A DNA stretch of 64,000 nt from Cryobacterium sp. N22. GTDB lineage: Bacteria; Actinomycetota; Actinomycetes; Actinomycetales; Microbacteriaceae. Below the pieces are notes generated by a model. That model ran no database searches, was not told where the DNA came from, and worked only from the letters and a program-made list of their open reading frames with translations. Each line of letters opens with the position of its first letter. Positions within the stretch are counted from its first letter, which is position 1. The stretch is from the NCBI RefSeq assembly GCF_002929555.1, contig NZ_PJJP01000031.1:87330-151329 (forward strand), given 5' to 3'. A program made the translations under genes and the position numbers. Shown here in pieces: positions 60,982-64,000 of the stretch.

Positions 60982-62025
60982 GTGAGAATCCCCCAGTCCC
61001 GAGGCCCAGTGAGCGCCGCCCTGCTCGAGCTCCTCGAGACTTCCTCGACCGCGACCGAGACTGATCTCGCCGCGACACTGCGGGAGCGCACCGCCGCAGC
61101 CCTGGGCGAAACCGCCGACCTGCTGCAGGACGATGACCTGCAGACCGCCCTCTTCCTGGCCTACGAGCTGCGCTACAGCGGCCTGCGCGGCATCGACGAC
61201 GCCTGGGAGTGGCACCCCGAGGTGCTCGCGCTGTGTGCCAGCATCGAACTCGAGTTTGAGAAGGCCTTGCGCGAGCGCGCCCCGATGCCCGAGCTGCCCG
61301 CGCCAGGCGTGGAGAGCGTCGCCGCCGCCCTGTTCGAGCTCACCGGTGCGGACACCGGGCCGAGCGTGTCGCGGTACATGGCGAAGAAGGCCACTGACGA
61401 GCAGGCGCACGAGTTCCTCATCCTGCGTTCGATCTACCAGCTCAAGGAGGCCGACCCGCACAGCTGGGCGATCCCGCGCCTGCGCAGCCGGGCGAAGGCC
61501 GCACTGGTGGAGATCCAGGCCGACGAGTATGGCGGCGGCCGGTTCGACCGCATGCACTCCGAGCTGTTCGCCCGCACGATGCGCGGCGTGGGCCTGGACG
61601 CCACCAACGGTCACTACGTCGACGCGGTGCCGGCGATCACGTTGGCCTCCAGCAACATGATGACGATGTTCGGCGCCCACCGCCGGCTGCGTGGCGCCAT
61701 CGCCGGGCATCTCGCCGCGTTCGAGATGACGTCGTCCCAGCCCAACCGGCTCTACGGCAACGGTTTTCGGCGACTCGGCTACAACGCCGACGTCACCTTC
61801 TACTTCGACGAACACGTCGAAGCGGATGCTGTGCACGAGCAGATCGCGGCCCGCGACCTGGCCGGTTCCCTCGCCACCGACGAACCCGAGCTGCTCCAGG
61901 ACGTGTTCTTCGGGGCCGCGGCCGGGCTCTACGTGGACGGCCTCGCCGGCGCCCAGCAGCTCGACGCCTGGACCGCCGGCACGTCGGCGCTGCGCGCAGT
62001 GGACACCGCGAGCCTGCCGGCATGA
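60982..62025 (+). CDS. Haem-oxygenase-like diiron redox enzyme
   Basis: A 347-residue all-helical protein of the iron-containing redox enzyme group (Haem_oxygenas_2), which uses a diiron site to activate O2. Likely ligands: Glu in AYELRYSG, Glu and His in TDEQAHEF, Glu and Asp in EIQADEYGGG, His in RMHSELFA, and the late cluster FYFDEHVEADAVHE with Glu/His. GTG 60982 has GAGG twelve bases upstream. ATGA overlap with the CDGSH gene indicates a functional pair. Oxidises an unknown substrate. Confidence 0.8.
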   Translation: MRIPQSRGPVSAALLELLETSSTATETDLAATLRERTAAALGETADLLQDDDLQTALFLAYELRYSGLRGIDDAWEWHPEVLALCASIELEFEKALRERAPMPELPAPGVESVAAALFELTGADTGPSVSRYMAKKATDEQAHEFLILRSIYQLKEADPHSWAIPRLRSRAKAALVEIQADEYGGGRFDRMHSELFARTMRGVGLDATNGHYVDAVPAITLASSNMMTMFGAHRRLRGAIAGHLAAFEMTSSQPNRLYGNGFRRLGYNADVTFYFDEHVEADAVHEQIAARDLAGSLATDEPELLQDVFFGAAAGLYVDGLAGAQQLDAWTAGTSALRAVDTASLPA

Positions 62026-62333
62026 CCGAGCCGGACAACCAGCCCGCCAATCAGCCCGCCAAACGGTTTGACGACCAGTGGGACGACCATCCCGCGGCCG
62101 GTGCGGACGAGCCCGTGAGCATCACCGCGTACCCGAATGGTCCGCTGCTGGTGCGCGGCACGTTCGAGATCCTCACGCCGACGGGCGAGGTGATTCCGCC
62201 GCGGCGGAAGACCGTGGCGCTGTGCCGCTGCGGGGTGTCGACGCTCAAGCCGTTCTGCGACGGCAGCCACAAGGCGATCGGGTTCAGGACCGAACCGGAA
62301 CCGCCTGCCCCGCAGCCGCCACTGCCCGCCTGA
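62022..62333 (+). CDS. CDGSH iron-sulfur protein
   Basis: A 103-residue protein with one CDGSH motif: C68-R-C70-G-V-S-T-L-K-P-F-C79-D-G-S-H83 carries a redox-active [2Fe-2S] cluster. Flanking strand GPLLVRGTFEILTPTGEVI fits the family. Start ATG overlaps the stop of the diiron protein. Likely electron donor or sensor for it. The Pro-rich tail is not conserved. Confidence 0.93.
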   Translation: MTEPDNQPANQPAKRFDDQWDDHPAAGADEPVSITAYPNGPLLVRGTFEILTPTGEVIPPRRKTVALCRCGVSTLKPFCDGSHKAIGFRTEPEPPAPQPPLPA

Positions 62334-62360
62334 TCGGCCGCTCGTCGGTTGTGAGTCGTC

Positions 62361-62461
62361 GGTCGAGCTTGTCGAGACCTCGCGACGGGGTCTCGACAAG
62401 CTCGACCAACGGGATGGATGCGATCCAGAGGCCGTCTCACCGGGTCTCGGCAGGCTCGACC
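62361..62461. repeat. 19-bp repeats in inverted pair plus a third copy
   Basis: GGTCGAGCTTGTCGAGACC (62361-62379) and its exact reverse complement (62389-62407) form a perfect 19-bp hairpin around nine bases. A third copy, GGTCTCGGCAGGCTCGACC, lies at 62443-62461. The hairpin probably terminates the diiron-CDGSH operon. Confidence 0.9.
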
Positions 62462-62540
62462 AGCGAGAGGAAACATCTACGCGCAAGGCTTTCCATCGCA
62501 CCTCTCGACACAACGACATTGTTCTACTAACATTGCGAAC

Positions 62541-62891
62541 ATGTTGTTTCGTGTGGACCCGGCCTCGACGGTCTCGCTTGCCGAGCAGCTCGCCGTACAG
62601 GTGCGCGCCGGCGTCGCCGACGGCACCCTCGCGCCGGGCACCCGGCTGCCGCCGGCCCGGGAGCTGGCCAACGCTCTCGACATCAACATGCACACCGTGC
62701 TGCGCGCCTACGCGCAGCTGCGGGACGACGGGATCCTCGAGATGCGCCAGGGCCGCGGTGCGTCGGTGCGAGCGGATGCGGGCGCCGGCACCGTGCGCCT
62801 CGTCGAACTCGCCGACGCCCTGCTCGCCGAGGCGCGCAAACTGGGGGTCGGCCTGCCCGAAGTCCTCACCCTGATCCAGACGAGAGGCTGA
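62541..62891 (+). CDS. GntR-family regulator, YtrA type
   Basis: A 116-residue short GntR protein. The winged helix spans residues 8-75 (LAPGTRLPPARELANALDIN, then HTVLRAYAQLRDDGILEMRQGRGASV). Only a short C-terminal dimerisation helix follows, as in YtrA. The ATG at 62541 lies about ten bases past TACTAA, so the message may be almost leaderless. Three bases before the next gene. Confidence 0.88.
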   Translation: MLFRVDPASTVSLAEQLAVQVRAGVADGTLAPGTRLPPARELANALDINMHTVLRAYAQLRDDGILEMRQGRGASVRADAGAGTVRLVELADALLAEARKLGVGLPEVLTLIQTRG

Positions 62892-62894
62892 GCC

Positions 62895-63875
62895 ATGCCC
62901 ACCCAGACCACCCCCGAGGCCACACCCACGCTCACGCCGCACGCCACCGGGCGGGAACGGTTCGCCGCCGCCACGCTCTGGCTGCCAGTCGTCACCATCT
63001 CCCTGACGGCCACGCTCTGGTACGACCGGCTGCCGGCCGTGCTGCCCAAGCAGTGGAACGGTGCGGAGATCACCTCGACCGCCGGCACCGAGGTCATGAT
63101 CGGCATCACGGGCGCCATCGCGCTCCTCGCCGCCCTGGCGGGGCTGGTCGCTCTCTCCGACGCCGCGGCCGACATCCGTCGTGGCCTGGTGCTCGCGGCC
63201 GGCTGCGCCGCCGGGCTGGCCGCCGGCGTCTGGTTGGTGGTCGCCGGCCTGGTCATCGCCACCGGCTCACCCGAACCGGAGGCAGGCGCATGGCCGCTGC
63301 TCGCGGTGCTGGCCCTGGGCTACGGACTGATCCCCTTCGCCCTGTCACCGCGCCGCCCGCACCGCCGCGAGATCGCGGCAACGGCAGGCCCGGCGACGGT
63401 GCCGCTGGGCGCGACCGAGTCCGGCGCCTGGTTCACCACTGTGACCGTGCCGATGTTCCTCTGGCTGGCCGGCGGGCTGGCCCTCGGCGCTGTCGCGCTG
63501 GCGGTCTTCAGCGTTCTCGAGGACGGCGCCGGCGCGGGCGGAGTCCTCACTCTCCTGCTGGTGGCGGGCATCTGCCTCACCTTCGCCCGGCTGCGGGTCA
63601 GCGTGGATCGTCGGGGGCTGCGGGTCGTCTCGAGCCTGTTGCGGCTGCCGATCAAGCAGATCGCCCTCGACCAGGTCGCCTCGGCGCGGGCCGAGACCAT
63701 CCGCCCGCTCGAGTGGGGCGGCTGGGGCTACCGGATCCTGCCCGGCCGCTCAGCCGTGGTGCTCACCAGCGGACCCGGCATCGTCGTCGAACGACACAAC
63801 GGCACCCTGTTCGCCGTGACCATGCCCGACCCCGAGCTGCCGGCCGCGCTGTTGACCACCCTCGCGGCGCGCTGA
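62895..63875 (+). CDS. DUF1648 membrane protein
   Basis: A 326-residue protein with six to eight helices. The N-terminal part (residues 20-65) is a DUF1648 domain: LWYDRLPAVLPKQWNGAEIT. Further helices follow at 65-90, 100-130, 140-155, 185-215 and 220-240, then a C-terminal soluble part (RVSVDRRGLRVVSSLLRLPI, PGIVVERHNG). GntR/DUF1648 pairs are common in Gram-positive bacteria, where the regulator controls the membrane protein. Function unknown. Confidence 0.85.
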   Translation: MPTQTTPEATPTLTPHATGRERFAAATLWLPVVTISLTATLWYDRLPAVLPKQWNGAEITSTAGTEVMIGITGAIALLAALAGLVALSDAAADIRRGLVLAAGCAAGLAAGVWLVVAGLVIATGSPEPEAGAWPLLAVLALGYGLIPFALSPRRPHRREIAATAGPATVPLGATESGAWFTTVTVPMFLWLAGGLALGAVALAVFSVLEDGAGAGGVLTLLLVAGICLTFARLRVSVDRRGLRVVSSLLRLPIKQIALDQVASARAETIRPLEWGGWGYRILPGRSAVVLTSGPGIVVERHNGTLFAVTMPDPELPAALLTTLAAR

Positions 63876-63966
63876 CCACGTCTGCATTCTCAATTGCGGA
63901 CTTCCCGCCTTCGCAGCGCGGCAAAGTCATACGGTCGTAGCAACGCTCTGATCTAAGGAGCGTTTC

Positions 63967-64000
63967 ATGGGCAAGTTGTTTCCCCCGAATGCCCGTACTG
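63967..64000 (+). CDS. Start of a gene cut by the window edge
   Basis: TAAGGAGC stands seven bases before an ATG at 63967, giving MGKLFPPNART as the only visible residues. Family not recognisable. Confidence 0.5.
   Translation, partial: MGKLFPPNART

Overview
The window looks like a stretch of chromosome from a high-GC actinobacterium, most likely of the family Microbacteriaceae (a Cryobacterium- or Leifsonia-like organism). This is an inference. It rests on uniformly GC-rich third codon positions, many GTG starts, GTGA/ATGA gene overlaps, the frequent gcatcc/ggatgc hexamer, an F420-type LLM oxidoreductase, Excalibur and DUF2510 domains, and dispersed 19-bp GGTCGAGCTYGTCGAGACC repeats. No rRNA, tRNA, CRISPR array or intact transposase was found.

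0-18 kb: a partial MFS exporter, a GNAT acetyltransferase behind a leader hairpin, a PIN-domain toxin whose antitoxin survives only as a remnant, the Na+/proline symporter putP and a GH16-like protein. A sugar locus follows: a three-gene Ula-type PTS (IIA-IIB-IIC) and a ROK regulator on the minus strand, and a transketolase-deoC pair divergent from the regulator. Both promoters carry a similar TTTGTNTAC(N)AA-like site. Next come a TM2-domain protein, a GT1-like glycosyltransferase, DoxX, an SDR and a HepT/MNT-type toxin-antitoxin pair.

18-26 kb: an SDR-esterase-TetR module controlled by a double palindromic operator. It is flanked by 3'-end remnants of a quinone oxidoreductase gene and a NERD gene whose intact relatives lie just downstream. 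A second TM2 gene, with a leader and terminator like the first, a secreted DUF1524/Excalibur nuclease and a membrane NERD protein complete the block.

26-42 kb: an accessory region with defence-island character. A NERD-UvrD helicase is translationally coupled to a HEPN-like gene with an RNxxxxH motif. Around it lie a K+ channel that has lost its first helix, a lower-GC C-terminal fragment of a type III restriction (Res) subunit, duplicated and truncated membrane-protein genes, two near-identical HNH genes, a hydrolase fragment between direct repeats, and remnants of OCD, WYL and Hsp20 genes. Intact genes here include corA, a SUFU-like protein, a G5/Excalibur protein and a WYL regulator divergent from its likely target hydrolase.

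42-64 kb: a lipoprotein, a DUF1579-like protein, a hydrolase-histidine kinase-response regulator operon, an LLM oxidoreductase, a J-domain/DUF2510 membrane cluster, sucrose phosphorylase, an MFS/HxlR divergent pair with two operators, a DtxR/IdeR-boxed siderophore ABC operon, a haem-oxygenase-like diiron protein coupled to a CDGSH iron-sulfur protein, and a GntR/DUF1648 pair.

A large palindrome (arms up to 22 bp, 14-nt loop) recurs between genes at seven loci and is the most conspicuous non-coding element. All functions are read from sequence motifs and recalled family knowledge; no database search was possible.
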